From assembly GCF_002891295.1 (NCBI RefSeq), contig NZ_LGUI01000004.1:248001-312000 (forward strand): a stretch of 64,000 nucleotides of DNA, in the 5' to 3' direction. This document shows, one piece after another, positions 44,535 to 53,928 of the stretch. Numbering within the stretch: position 1 is the first letter of the stretch; every line of letters begins with the position of its first letter. The notes under the pieces were generated by a model. It saw nothing but the letters and a program-made list of their open reading frames with translations, was not told the DNA's origin and made no database searches. The position numbers and the translations under genes are program-made. The stretch is from Streptomyces eurocidicus (lineage in GTDB: Bacteria; Actinomycetota; Actinomycetes; Streptomycetales; Streptomycetaceae).

Positions 44535-45426
44535 GGCCCCCGCACCCCGTCCGCCGGCGGAGTCCCAGGACCTGGCCGGCCTGGAGGCCGGGCTCGACGC
44601 GCTGGACTCCGTACGGGTCGAGCGCACCCCGTTCACCCAGGTCCTGCTGCACAAGGTGCTGCCGCCGGTGCTGGCGGTGGTCCTCGTGGTCGCCGTCTGG
44701 AAGCTCCTGGTCCTGGCCGAGGTCACGGACGACTACAAGCTGCCCGACCCGTCGGCGGTGTGGGGCAGTCTCCGGGAACTGTGGCTCCAGGGCACGCTGC
44801 TGGACATCGTCTGGACCAGCGTCTCGCGCGGCCTGCTCGGCTTCCTCGCCGCGCTCGCGATCGGCACGCCGCTCGGCCTGCTGGTCGCCCGGGTGCGGTT
44901 CGTCCGGGCCGCCCTGGGCCCGATCCTCTCGGGCCTCCAGTCGCTGCCGTCCGTCGCCTGGGTGCCGGCCGCCGTGATCTGGCTGGGCATCACGGACTCG
45001 GCGATGTACGCGGTGATCCTGCTGGGTGCGGTGCCGTCGATCGCCAACGGCCTGGTGTCCGGCATCGACCAGGTGCCGCCGCTCTATCTGCGGGCCGGGC
45101 GCACCATGGGCGCCACCGGGGCGCGCGGTGCCTGGCACGTCCTGCTGCCGGCCGCCCTGCCCGGCTACATCGCGGGGCTCAAGCAGGGCTGGGCGTTCTC
45201 CTGGCGGTCCCTGATGGCCGCCGAGCTCATCGCCTCCTCCCCCGATCTGGGCCTGGGGCTGGGGCAGTTCCTGGAGAACTCGCGCACCGACTCCGACATG
45301 CCCGGGGTGCTGCTGGGCATCATCCTCATCCTGTTCGTCGGCATCGCCATCGACCTGATCGTCTTCAGCCCGCTGGAGCGCCGTGTGCTGCGCGTCCGGG
45401 GGCTGGCGGCGGCCGGCGGCCGGTGA
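44521..45426 (+). CDS. Sulfonate-type ABC transporter permease
   Basis: A 301-residue membrane protein with about six hydrophobic helices and the permease EAA-like loop (YLRAGRTMGATGARGAWHVLLPAALPGYIAGLK near residue 185, listed in part). It is SsuC/TauC-like and works with the preceding binding protein and ATPase. It overlaps both neighbours. Confidence 0.9.
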   Translation: MVSTEAPAPRPPAESQDLAGLEAGLDALDSVRVERTPFTQVLLHKVLPPVLAVVLVVAVWKLLVLAEVTDDYKLPDPSAVWGSLRELWLQGTLLDIVWTSVSRGLLGFLAALAIGTPLGLLVARVRFVRAALGPILSGLQSLPSVAWVPAAVIWLGITDSAMYAVILLGAVPSIANGLVSGIDQVPPLYLRAGRTMGATGARGAWHVLLPAALPGYIAGLKQGWAFSWRSLMAAELIASSPDLGLGLGQFLENSRTDSDMPGVLLGIILILFVGIAIDLIVFSPLERRVLRVRGLAAAGGR

Positions 45427-46193
45427 GGGGCCGGGCAGTGGCCCTCCTGCTCGTCGCGCACGGCAGCCGGGACGCCCGGCACGCGGCGACGGTCGAGGCG
45501 ATCCGGGCCGTGGTGTCCGTGCTGCGGCCGGGGCTCCGTACCGAGGTGGCTTATCTGGACCTGTGCGCGCCGCGCGTGCCGCGGGCGCTGGAGCGGCTGG
45601 CCGCGGACGGGGTGACGGAGGTGGTGGCGCTGCCGCTGCTGCTCGGCCGGGCGTTCCACGCCAAGGTGGACCTGCCGTCCGTGCTGCGCGAGGCGGCGGC
45701 CCGGCTGCCCGGGCTGCGGATCCGGCAGGCGGCGGTGCTGGGGCCCTCGCCGCTGCTGACGGCCGCGCTCGAACGGCGGCTGGGCGAGGCCGGGGTGGGC
45801 CCGGCCGACCGGGGCTCCACCGGGGTCGTCCTCGCCTCGGCGGGCTCCTCCGACCCGGCGGCGACGGCGGAGTTCGCCGCCCTGGCCCGGGAGTGGCGGC
45901 ACACGGGCGGCTGGCGCGCCGTGCTCCCCGCCTTCGCCTCCGCGCGTCTGCCGCGCACGGAGGACGCCGTACGGATGCTGCGCGCGGAGGGGGTGCGGCG
46001 GGTGGTGGTGGCGCCGTACGTCCTGGCGCCGGGGCGGCTGCCGGACCGCATCGTGCGGGGGGCGGCGGAGGCGGATGTGCTGGCGGGGGTGCTGGGGGCG
46101 GCGCCGGAGGTCGGGCGGCTCGTGGTGCGGCGGTACGACGAAGTGGGGGCGGGGGTTCTCCCCGTCCCGCCTCTTCCCGCGTCCGGGGGCTGA
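45423..46193 (+). CDS. CbiX/sirohydrochlorin chelatase-like protein
   Basis: A 256-residue protein with two CbiX-like halves; the first begins LLLVAHGSRDARHAATVEAI with the metal-site His, and LPLLLGRAFHAKVDLPSVL supplies a second. Such proteins insert Fe or Co into sirohydrochlorin; siroheme is the cofactor of sulfite reductase. It closes the sulfur unit (GTGA overlap with the permease). Sulfite reductase and cysH, its usual partners in Streptomyces sulfate reduction, are not in the window. Confidence 0.82.
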   Translation: MRGRAVALLLVAHGSRDARHAATVEAIRAVVSVLRPGLRTEVAYLDLCAPRVPRALERLAADGVTEVVALPLLLGRAFHAKVDLPSVLREAAARLPGLRIRQAAVLGPSPLLTAALERRLGEAGVGPADRGSTGVVLASAGSSDPAATAEFAALAREWRHTGGWRAVLPAFASARLPRTEDAVRMLRAEGVRRVVVAPYVLAPGRLPDRIVRGAAEADVLAGVLGAAPEVGRLVVRRYDEVGAGVLPVPPLPASGG

Positions 46194-46206
46194 CGCCCGG
46201 GGCCCC

Positions 46207-46265
46207 TTCCGCGCTACCGCGCGGTGTCCTCAATCGCCGGACGGGCTGAATTTCCGCCCGTCCGG
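46207..46265. repeat. Dispersed CGCCGGACGGGC palindrome, copy 1 (terminator-like)
   Basis: A stem CCGGACGGGC / GCCCGTCCGG (46237-46265) is preceded by a ~30-base arm shared with the element at 61728-61797. It lies between convergent genes, where it can act as a terminator. Confidence 0.7.
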
Positions 46266-46399
46266 CCGTTGGGAGGAGAACGCGGCGAGGCCGGTCGTCG
46301 CGCCCCGTGGGGGTGGGGCGCGGCGGCCGGCCTGACGGCCCTTCCGGCCGTATCAGCGGGTGTCGGCGGGACCGGTGAGCGCGGTCCCCCCGTCGTGCG

Positions 46400-47626
<1,227 letters not shown>

Positions 47627-47661
47627 GACGAGGTTCCTCCTCGTGCGGATGTGGGGGGGAA

Positions 47662-47788
47662 TTGCGCGTTTCGCAACGCATCCGGAGCAACGGAAGCTCT
47701 TGCTCCGGGTGTTCGAAACCCTGTCAGGGTTGACGCGCTCAATTCAACATCCGCACGCAGGTGTGACATACGCAACGTCATTGCGTAT
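47662..47788. promoter_or_regulatory. Two operator-like palindromes upstream of the protease
   Basis: TTGCG-n5-CGCAA (47662-47676) lies 36 bases upstream of the protease start, and ATACGCAA-n5-TTGCGTAT (47768-47788) about 90 bases further. They use the same half-site in opposite arrangement with the same spacer. The surrounding stretch is unusually AT-rich for the window, as expected of a promoter region. Confidence 0.45.
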
Positions 47789-47910
47789 TTTCAAACCCCT
47801 TTGAACGGCGGCAAATTGGACAGTTCACTTGACGGTGGCTGTCACGTTTTACTTGAAAGCCATATGACTAACTTCCTTTGCGGGCAGGCGTTTTCATTGC
47901 TGATGCAACA

Positions 47911-48111
47911 TCAGTTACGAATCGCACCTGCCCGCTCCGGCTCCGCCTCGATCAGGCCCGCCGCACGCGCCGTGCCGCCCTCGGCCGCCGGCTCCGCCTT
48001 GAGCCGCGCCGACCTGAGCGCCATGTCCGGGTCGCCCACCAGCGAGAGGACGACCTCCCGCGGGGTCCGGGCGTCGGCCCGCTCGCGGACCACCTCCAGG
48101 CCGGGGTTCAC
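47911..48111 (-). pseudogene. Possible gene remnant in the protease/APH intergenic region
   Basis: A minus-strand frame of 66 codons with strong G/C third-position bias (VNPGLEVVRERADARTPREV at its start). It has no convincing ribosome-binding site and no recognised domain. It may be the tail of a lost gene. The rest of 47627-48288 holds only regulatory-looking AT-rich sequence. Confidence 0.25.
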
Positions 48112-48288
48112 ACGCCCGGGGGCACGATGCCGAACATGGCGATACGGGCGGGGCGAGGGTGAGTCACGCCCCTGACGCTGAACAAGACGATACGTATCGT
48201 GCAATCTTTTTCCGGGCCCCGGCCACCGGCCCCGCCCTCCGGGAGGGGAGACTGGGGGCGACCGGCTCGAAGGCAAGTGAGGGACGAC

Positions 48289-49182
48289 GTGGTGGACGCA
48301 ACGGACGCGAAGGACACGGCTTTCACGGAAGCGCGGGCACGCGAGCTCCTCGCCGCCGCGGTGCCCGAGGCCGCCGTGGCGGACGCGACGCTCCTCACCC
48401 TCGGTGAGAACGCGGTCTTCGCCGTCGGCGGCCTGGTGGCGAAGGTGGGCCGGGACGCCTCCCTGCGGGAGCGCGCCGCCCATGAGCTGCGCGTCGCGGG
48501 CTGGCTGGCGGAGCTGGGCGTACCGGCGGTCCGGGCGGCCGAGCCCGTGGTCCGGGAGGCCGAAGGGCACCCGGTGACGCTCTGGACCCGGCTGGGCGAG
48601 CCGGTCCGCCCGGCCGGCACCCGGGACCTCGCCGCGGTGCTGCGGCTGGTCCACGAACTGCCCCGGCCGGACTTCGCACTGCCCCGGCGCGAGCTGCTCG
48701 GCGGCGTCGAGCGGTGGCTGCGGCTGGCGGGCGACGCCGTCGACCCCGCGGACGCCGCCTACCTCCGCGAGCGGCGCGACGGCTTCGCCGCGGCGGCCGC
48801 GGCGCTGACCCCGCACCTGTCCCCCGGCCCGATCCACGGCGACGCCCTGCCGCGCAATGTGCACGTGGGCCCCGACGGCCCGGTCCTGGTCGACCTGGAG
48901 ACCTTCTCCGGGGACCTGCGCGAGCACGACCTGGTCGTGCTCGCGCTCAGCCGCGACCGCTACGGCCTGGACCCCCGGGCGTACGACGACTTCGTGGCGG
49001 CCTACGGCTGGGACGTCCGGGAGTGGGACGGCTGCGCGGTCCTGCGCGGGGCCCGGGAGACGGCGAGCTGCGCGTGGGTCGCCCAGCACGCCCCGGGCAA
49101 CCCGGCCGCCCGCGCCGAGTTCGGCCGCCGGGTGGCGTCCCTGCGCGAGGGCGACCCGACGGTCCGCTGGCACGCCTTCTGA
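48289..49182 (+). CDS. Aminoglycoside-phosphotransferase-fold protein
   Basis: A 297-residue APH/choline-kinase-like protein. Catalytic-loop motif IHGDALPRNVHV near residue 183 (D, N), metal-ligand region VLVDLETFSGDLREHDL near 200, and an N-lobe with LVAKVGRD supplying the ATP Lys. GTG 48289 was taken because GAGGG lies five bases upstream; GTG 48277 is an alternative. APH-fold proteins phosphorylate aminoglycosides or other small molecules. An APH-like protein has been linked to azinomycin self-resistance, but this one is outside the tight cluster and could be unrelated. Confidence 0.8.
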   Translation: MVDATDAKDTAFTEARARELLAAAVPEAAVADATLLTLGENAVFAVGGLVAKVGRDASLRERAAHELRVAGWLAELGVPAVRAAEPVVREAEGHPVTLWTRLGEPVRPAGTRDLAAVLRLVHELPRPDFALPRRELLGGVERWLRLAGDAVDPADAAYLRERRDGFAAAAAALTPHLSPGPIHGDALPRNVHVGPDGPVLVDLETFSGDLREHDLVVLALSRDRYGLDPRAYDDFVAAYGWDVREWDGCAVLRGARETASCAWVAQHAPGNPAARAEFGRRVASLREGDPTVRWHAF

Positions 49183-49210
49183 GCGGCCCTCGGCTCGCCG
49201 GGCGGCCGGG

Positions 49211-49660
49211 TCAGTGGGCGGTGCCCGTCGACCAGATGGCCTGGCTGCCGTCATAGATGACGACGTTGCCGTCGTCCTGGACGGCCAGGCGCGATCCCGG
49301 GTGGCCGGCGGTCTTGGAGTCCCAGACCGCCCGGCCGTTGCGGGTGTAGACGACGAAGTTGCCGTCCGTCTGGAACTGGGCCGTCCAGCCCTGGCCCACC
49401 GTCCTGGACGCCCAGCGGGCCCGGCCGAACTCGTCGTAGACGACGAGGTTGCCGTCGGACTGCATGACGAGCGTGGCCGTGTTGGAGCTGACCGACTCGT
49501 TGTGGTTCAGGGCGAACGGCGCGTACAGCGTCTGGGACGCCTGGATCCTCTGCGCGGCGGCCGCGGGGGTGCGGTCCGAGGGCGCCGCGCTCGCCTGTCC
49601 GGCGAGCGTCAGGGCGGCGAGTGCGGCGGTCGCGAGAAGTGCGGCGGATCTCTTGCCCAC
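49211..49660 (-). CDS. Secreted bulb-type (mannose-binding) lectin-domain protein
   Basis: A 149-residue protein with a Sec signal peptide (GKRSAALLATAALAALTLAG, cleavage near ASA-AP at ~26) and a B-lectin domain carrying three sugar-binding repeats of the Q-x-D-x-N-x-V-x-Y kind: MQSDGNLVVYD, FQTDGNFVVYT and VQDDGNVVIYD. All three motifs are intact. An AAGGAG site precedes GTG 49660. Such small lectins in actinomycetes bind mannose-type glycans outside the cell; its target is unknown. Confidence 0.9.
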   Translation of the reverse strand: MGKRSAALLATAALAALTLAGQASAAPSDRTPAAAAQRIQASQTLYAPFALNHNESVSSNTATLVMQSDGNLVVYDEFGRARWASRTVGQGWTAQFQTDGNFVVYTRNGRAVWDSKTAGHPGSRLAVQDDGNVVIYDGSQAIWSTGTAH

Positions 49661-49830
49661 TGGAGAACTCCTTGGGTCAGGTAGTTCGCACACCGGCGCC
49701 CGGGTCGGGCACCGCACCCGGACTCTGGCATCCGGGGCGGGACCCAATGAGCCGCTTCCGCCTCGATGACGTGTTCGCATCCCTCTTTGACCTGATATTG
49801 CAGACGTCAACTTCCGAACCCCGGGGATCA

Positions 49831-49869
49831 GGCGGTCCCTGCCATAAAGCTTGAGTGATCGGGACCGCC
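49831..49869 (-). terminator. Candidate terminator of the 49878-50204 gene
   Basis: GGCGGTCCC and GGGACCGCC form a 9-bp stem with a 21-base loop, starting nine bases beyond the minus-strand stop at 49878. Confidence 0.35.
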
Positions 49870-49877
49870 GCATGGTG

Positions 49878-50204
49878 CTACAGCGTCGGGGGGCCGGTCT
49901 CCTCGGCGATGCGCTGGTCGATGTCGTGCTCGTCCGGGCACGGCTGCCCATCGACAGGGCAGAACATGCCCGGGTCCGCCAGCCAGCCCGGCCGCATGGC
50001 CTCTGCCTGCTCCAGGCACATGGTGCAGTAGGTTTCGACGGCGATGTTGATGGTGTCGCCCTCAATACCGCAGAACGCCGTCCGCCACGAGACATCCCGG
50101 CAGCACACCAGATGCCCGATGTCGTCGGGATCGGCGTCCAAGCGCAGGTGGGGTTCCGTCCGTACTTCTGGGTCGCTGACGTGCTGATTTGCTATAGATG
50201 ACAC
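49878..50204 (-). CDS. Hypothetical protein, island edge
   Basis: A 108-residue protein from GTG 50204. Cysteines occur as GHLVCCRD, YCTMCLEQ and FCPVDGQPCPDEHD, so a zinc-binding or redox role is possible. I do not recognise a family. Base composition drops from here on, marking the start of the accessory island. The start is uncertain; a longer frame reaches 50303. Confidence 0.5.
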   Translation of the reverse strand: MSSIANQHVSDPEVRTEPHLRLDADPDDIGHLVCCRDVSWRTAFCGIEGDTINIAVETYCTMCLEQAEAMRPGWLADPGMFCPVDGQPCPDEHDIDQRIAEETGPPTL

Positions 50205-50467
50205 CTGATGGACCCTACGACACAGCCTTGACCTCTTTCGAACCGATTTCCGGGTGCGAAGCTGATGGCAGCTGTCGCTGCCGACCGGCCCGGCGGTGAT
50301 CATGTCAGCCGCCGCAAGTGGCTCTGGTTATGCCCTCGTTGGGGCCCGGCCATGGGGTACGGTGGCGGCGATCGGGTTACTTCGTTCCATAAACGAAGCG
50401 GCCCCCGGAGGTGCTGGAACACCAACCGAGGGCCTACACCCACAAGGACTTACTAAGGAGTCCCGGG
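50205..50467 (+). promoter_or_regulatory. Leader of the HTH gene
   Basis: Contains the palindrome CTTCGTT-n5-AACGAAG (50380-50398) and a small GGTG/CACC hairpin about 20 bases later, then AAGGAG before the ATG at 50468. It is likely the operator/leader of the downstream regulator-like gene. Confidence 0.4.
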
Positions 50468-51496
50468 ATGCTGAGGCATGCTATCGCGCCTGCGCGCTTC
50501 TATTCACAGGTGCCCAACGAGATCATCCGCCACCCCCGGCTGTCGTCGGACGCGGTGCGCCTGCTGTCCTGGCAGTTATCGCTGCCGGAGGACGCCGATC
50601 AGCCGCTGTCGGAGACCGCGAAGCGGGCGGGGATCAAGAAAACCGGGTTCATGCGGGCGAAGCGCGAGCTCGCCGCCGAGGGCTACCTCCACGAGTGGCG
50701 GCGGCAAGGTGCGGACGGCCGGTGGTCGACCACCCAGCTGATCTCCAACGTGCCGCTACCTGCGGAGAGAGCGGTCGCGGTACGGGACGGCCGTCCGACG
50801 GACGGTCTTCCGACCGCCGGAGGGCCGGAAGGCCGGTCCGTCGGCCGTCCCCAGAAGAACACGGAAGAGAACATCTCCCACCCTCCCTCGCCGGCCCCCG
50901 TGGCCGTATCGGAGCACGCGGCCGGCCAGGCGTACGTAGCGGGGAGGGAGGACACGAACGCCTCCCGGGCATCCGGCCCCGACCCGGTGTGCGCCGTGCC
51001 CGCCCCGTTCGTGGAGCGCGGCGCCCAGGCCCTGGCGGCCGTCTCGCACGGCGAACGCCGCCTGCGCCTGTCGGGTCGCGAGGTTGCCGCACTGGCCCCG
51101 TTGGCCGGGGACTGGCTACGACGCGGCTCCACGGTGGCCGACATCCGCGAGGCACTGACGCAATGGCTTCCCGACCGGGTGCACTCCCCGGCCGGACTGG
51201 TGCGCGACCGTCTCACTCGCAAGCGCCCGGAGGCACCGACGTTCGCCGAGCAGCGGGCGGCTGAGCGAAGTACGGCCGTAGCGCGGTCCGGGCCGCGAGT
51301 GGCGGAGATGCGCGAGTGCGCGGGCGAGCATGTGCAGCCGAGGCTGTTCCGGCCGGTGGACGGTGAGGCGCTGTGCCCGTCATGCCGATGCGACCGGGCC
51401 GGGACGGAAGCGCCTGCGGCGGCCGAGGCAGCGATGCGGGGCGGCGCCCTGGTCCGTGATCTGCTGCATGCGCACCGGGCAGAAGCAACGGTGTGA
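50468..51496 (+). CDS. Helix-turn-helix protein with a TTA codon, next to graspetide genes
   Basis: A 342-residue protein with an N-terminal replication-initiator/MarR-like winged HTH (RFYSQVPNEIIRHPRLSSDAV; LSETAKRAGIKKTGFMRAKREL, residues 10-95), a disordered Pro/Gly-rich middle and a C-terminal helical part with a CPSCRC motif near residue 315. Codon 37 is TTA (50576-50578), so expression depends on the bldA tRNA and should be developmentally delayed. Proteins of this type are frequent beside TgmB-type graspetide genes and on integrated elements in Streptomyces. It is convergent with the ATP-grasp maturase. Confidence 0.75.
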   Translation: MLRHAIAPARFYSQVPNEIIRHPRLSSDAVRLLSWQLSLPEDADQPLSETAKRAGIKKTGFMRAKRELAAEGYLHEWRRQGADGRWSTTQLISNVPLPAERAVAVRDGRPTDGLPTAGGPEGRSVGRPQKNTEENISHPPSPAPVAVSEHAAGQAYVAGREDTNASRASGPDPVCAVPAPFVERGAQALAAVSHGERRLRLSGREVAALAPLAGDWLRRGSTVADIREALTQWLPDRVHSPAGLVRDRLTRKRPEAPTFAEQRAAERSTAVARSGPRVAEMRECAGEHVQPRLFRPVDGEALCPSCRCDRAGTEAPAAAEAAMRGGALVRDLLHAHRAEATV

Positions 51497-51696
51497 GCTA
51501 CGGATTACGGGGAGGGGGACGGATGAACCTGCGGGATCACCTGTCTTCCGTGGCCTCTTGTCCGGTGCCGACGGACGCCCGATCGTGGCATGCGTCGGCA
51601 AGGGGAAGGACGGGGGACTCATAGCCGGAACCCCGCCCGTCCGCCTCACGGGAAGCGCACGGGTGGGGTGGCAGGTGCGGTGAACGCGTCAGGTGG

Positions 51697-52614
51697 TCAG
51701 GTCAGCCATTCAGCGATGGCCAGTGCGACGGGCTGGCCGGTCGTCAACTCAATGAACCCGAACTGCCCCGCGGGGTTGCACTCCAGGAAGTGCCATCCTT
51801 CGGCCTCATCAACGACGAAGTCCAACGCTCCGTAAGCGAGCCCGCTTGCCGCCATGAACGCCCGCACCTTCGGCCCGATGCTCTCGGGGACGGGAACGTT
51901 CCGCCACTCGACGCCTTCCTCGAACCGCCAGTCGAGCACCCGGTGCCCGGTGTCGGACCGGGCGCAGAACAGCCGGTCCCCGACCACCGTCAGCCGGATG
52001 TCAGCCACCTTGGCAACCCGCCGTTGTAGGCACGTCGGTGCGTGCGCCACGGCCGAGAAATCCGCGCCGGGGGGTACCAGCGTGGTCGGGAGTGCTGCGG
52101 GCGGGTCGTCCGGGTGACGCCCCGATATGGACTTGCACACCACGGGTCCGGACCGGGTCGCGAACGCTTCGGCGTCCGCCGGCACGGTGGTGATCACGAG
52201 GTCCGGGGTGCTCAGCCCTACCGCATGGGCGGTGCAGAGTTGCCCGGCCTTGTACCGTGCCGCGCGCTGGGCATCGGGATGATTCATCCACCTGATGCCA
52301 GGCTGAGCCCGCAACGCCCCGTACAGCGCGTGATCGCACTCGTGAGCGGTCCAGCCTCGCTGCACTGTGGCGCCCCCACCGGGCCGACCAGGTCGGCGTA
52401 TCCAGATGGACCGGACGTCGGCGACGTCGACCGTGCGGCGCCCATGGGTGATGGACCCGGTGATCGTCCCCTTGGTGTACGAGGTGCTGAGGCCGACCCG
52501 GCCGGGGAAATCGGCCGGGTCGAACCGGAGCACTGGCACGCCCATGGTGGACAGACGGTCGATGACCAGATCGGCTGTGATGTCCTCCGGGCAGGACAGT
52601 ACGAGGACGGTCAT
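51697..52614 (-). CDS. TgmB/MvdD-type ATP-grasp peptide maturase (graspetide synthetase)
   Basis: A 305-residue ATP-grasp ligase of the ribosomal-peptide maturase class. N-terminal VLVLSCPEDITADLVIDRL, a central GPVVCKSISGRHPDD region (ATP lysine), LQRRVAKVADIRLTVVGDRLF (hinge) and C-terminal LDFVVDEAEGWHFLECNPAGQFGFIE with metal-binding Glu/Asn. Such enzymes phosphorylate Asp/Glu side chains of a precursor and join them to Ser/Thr/Lys side chains, forming macrolactones or lactams. Its ATG overlaps the stop of the precursor gene (TGATG), a direct sign of partnership. Confidence 0.9.
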   Translation of the reverse strand: MTVLVLSCPEDITADLVIDRLSTMGVPVLRFDPADFPGRVGLSTSYTKGTITGSITHGRRTVDVADVRSIWIRRPGRPGGGATVQRGWTAHECDHALYGALRAQPGIRWMNHPDAQRAARYKAGQLCTAHAVGLSTPDLVITTVPADAEAFATRSGPVVCKSISGRHPDDPPAALPTTLVPPGADFSAVAHAPTCLQRRVAKVADIRLTVVGDRLFCARSDTGHRVLDWRFEEGVEWRNVPVPESIGPKVRAFMAASGLAYGALDFVVDEAEGWHFLECNPAGQFGFIELTTGQPVALAIAEWLT

Positions 52615-52823
52615 CAGTGCACGTACTCGTGATCGTCGTCGTCCCTGTGGACCTTCGACCCTGCGGTGGACGTGCTGAGCGGGGTGGCCATCCAGATCGA
52701 CGTCTGACGGGCGACCCGTGAGCCGTCCGGCTGCACGTTGAGCTGTCGTTCGCCGTCGTACCTGAACGACGGGTGTCCCGCGTCAGGCGGTGCCTGACTG
52801 AAGCGCAGGGCGAAGGGCTGCAT
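52614..52823 (-). CDS. Graspetide precursor peptide 1 (TgmA-like)
   Basis: A 69-residue precursor. The N-terminal leader starts MQPFALRFSQAP, the usual recognition tag of ATP-grasp-modified peptides, followed by ERQLNVQPDGS. The C-terminal core has a Ser/Thr/Lys-rich stretch STSTAGSKVH followed by an acid run D-D-D-D-H-E, which supplies nucleophile and acid side chains for ester/amide cross-links. No cysteine is present, so lanthipeptide chemistry is excluded. GAGGAG precedes ATG 52823. Confidence 0.88.
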   Translation of the reverse strand: MQPFALRFSQAPPDAGHPSFRYDGERQLNVQPDGSRVARQTSIWMATPLSTSTAGSKVHRDDDDHEYVH

Positions 52824-52855
52824 CGTGATCTCCTCTCAGCCGGTGGTCGGCAGGG

Positions 52856-53050
52856 TCAGTCGGTGTCGTCGTCGTGGGTCTTGGAACCCGCGCTCGACTG
52901 GGTCGGACCGCTCGCCAAGAGGGTTGCGACGTCGCGGGCGGCCGGCGATCCGTCACCCATGACGTTGAGCTGTCGCTCGGGGCTGTACGTGCACGTCATG
53001 GGCACCGGTGGTTTCGGCGCCTGTATGAAGGAGAATGCGAAGGGTTGCAC
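52856..53050 (-). CDS. Graspetide precursor peptide 2 (TgmA-like)
   Basis: A 64-residue paralogue of the neighbouring precursor: MQPFAFSFIQAP leader tag, ERQLNVMGDGS, and core TQSSAGSKTHDDDTD. Shared with precursor 1 are the tag, the ERQLNV-x-x-DGS block and the A-G-S-K-x-H-(x)-D-D-D core, while the middle differs. GTG 53050 follows AAGGAG. The two precursors probably share the single maturase and yield two related products. Confidence 0.87.
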   Translation of the reverse strand: MQPFAFSFIQAPKPPVPMTCTYSPERQLNVMGDGSPAARDVATLLASGPTQSSAGSKTHDDDTD

Positions 53051-53076
53051 TGGAATCTCCTTTGTTCGGTTGTGCG

Positions 53077-53490
53077 CTACCGTGCGCGCGTCCGGCGCAC
53101 GGGGACGGGGGGCGGTTCGGGGCCGTCGAATGCGGCCACCAAAACCGCGTCGTGGCTACGGAACTCCGACTTCAGAGCTTCGAACCCGGGCACATCGGTG
53201 TCGACGGACGCCGGCCCCGGAACCACGATGATTTCGCCGCTGCCGGCCTTGAGCGTGGCCACTACCTTCTTCCAACCCTCGCGGGCGTTGAGTGCCCGGT
53301 CGGGCGTCTCCTCGATCACGGTCTCGATGACCGACCACGCCCGTACCTTGGCGTAGTTGCGACAGTTATTGGCCAGGCGTTCAGCCTCTTCGGGCCTTAT
53401 GTGCGACACGTAGACGAGGGTGGGAGGCGGGCCGTGCCGACAGGGCCGCCCATCCGTGTTGCAGCCGTAAGACAGTGCGTCCATGGTCAT
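53077..53490 (-). CDS. Hypothetical protein upstream of graspetide precursors
   Basis: A 137-residue protein from ATG 53490 (GAGGAG upstream), first in line with the two precursors and maturase and separated from them by 26 bases. The middle part (LVYVSHIRPEEAERLANNC ... GWKKVVATLKAGSGEIIVV) resembles the start of serine-recombinase/resolvase catalytic domains, but no clear active-site serine context is seen. N-terminal cysteines (CNTDGRPCRHG) might bind metal. Function unknown; it may be part of the graspetide operon or a separate island gene. Confidence 0.55.
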   Translation of the reverse strand: MTMDALSYGCNTDGRPCRHGPPPTLVYVSHIRPEEAERLANNCRNYAKVRAWSVIETVIEETPDRALNAREGWKKVVATLKAGSGEIIVVPGPASVDTDVPGFEALKSEFRSHDAVLVAAFDGPEPPPVPVRRTRAR

Positions 53491-53603
53491 CAACTCCTCA
53501 GCGTGGGAACACTTTCGGCAGTCTGCCGCCTCCCCGGCCGTGAGGTACACCACGGCGCTACGTGCGAGGTACAGGAAGACTCACATGGTCGAACGAAAGC
53601 CCG

Positions 53604-53789
53604 TCAGTGGTGCACCCGCCCGCCCCGGTGCCGGGACCGCGCCGATCTTTCGCGAGACCCGGAAGGGTCTGGTCGCCGTCTGGGACGGGTCTCGTTGAAG
53701 ATCAGGACACGGCCAGCCAACGCGCTCCGCATGTCGATCACGGGGTGCCACATGTCACCGATACGAACGAAGTCGTGGGTCCTGATCAT
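53604..53789 (-). CDS. Small hypothetical protein
   Basis: 61 residues from ATG 53789, overlapping the stop of the upstream mini-gene (ATGA). The start MIRTHDFVRIGDMWHPVIDMR then VLIFNETRP looks like a small beta-rich protein seen in variants across Streptomyces accessory regions. The Arg-rich end is odd and may be out of frame. A 37-residue forward frame (53585-53698) overlaps it, and only one is likely to be real. Confidence 0.4.
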   Translation of the reverse strand: MIRTHDFVRIGDMWHPVIDMRSALAGRVLIFNETRPRRRPDPSGSRERSARSRHRGGRVHH

Positions 53790-53869
53790 TGCGGGCATGG
53801 CTTCCACGAATTCCGTTCCCAAGGGCGGGGCACCTCGGTCGTGTCCACTGCGGCCTCGTCGCCCGTCAT
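53786..53869 (-). CDS. 27-residue mini-gene in overlapping chain
   Basis: ATG 53869 is preceded by GGAGG seven bases upstream. The 27-codon frame ends with TGA overlapping the ATG of the next small gene. Trp- and Pro-containing product (EVPRPWERNSWKPCPQ), no recognised family. The evidence is the ribosome-binding site and the two-sided overlaps. Confidence 0.35.
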   Translation of the reverse strand: MTGDEAAVDTTEVPRPWERNSWKPCPQ

Positions 53870-53928
53870 CCGGACACCTCCTCGCCGCAGCGCTGAAGGT
53901 CCCGGATCTGCGCGCACCACTCGAAGCC

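Noticed and set aside
42591..45426. ABC transporter as exporter of the peptide product.
   Set aside because: It has a binding lipoprotein and a single permease of the sulfonate-import type and sits in a typical sulfur-assimilation order.
52614..53050. Lanthipeptide or lasso precursors.
   Set aside because: The cores lack the Cys/Ser/Thr lanthionine pattern, and no LanB/C/M or lasso B/C proteins are present; the overlapping ATP-grasp gene and MQPFA tag identify graspetides.
53077..53490. Resolvase/serine recombinase driving an integrative element.
   Set aside because: Only a loose resemblance to the recombinase N-terminal fold; no catalytic-serine context, no DNA-binding domain and no att-like repeats.
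53585..53698. Forward 37-residue frame (MVERKPVSGAPARPGAG...).
   Set aside because: It overlaps the minus-strand small gene, has only a weak ribosome-binding site and no recognised family; kept only as an alternative.
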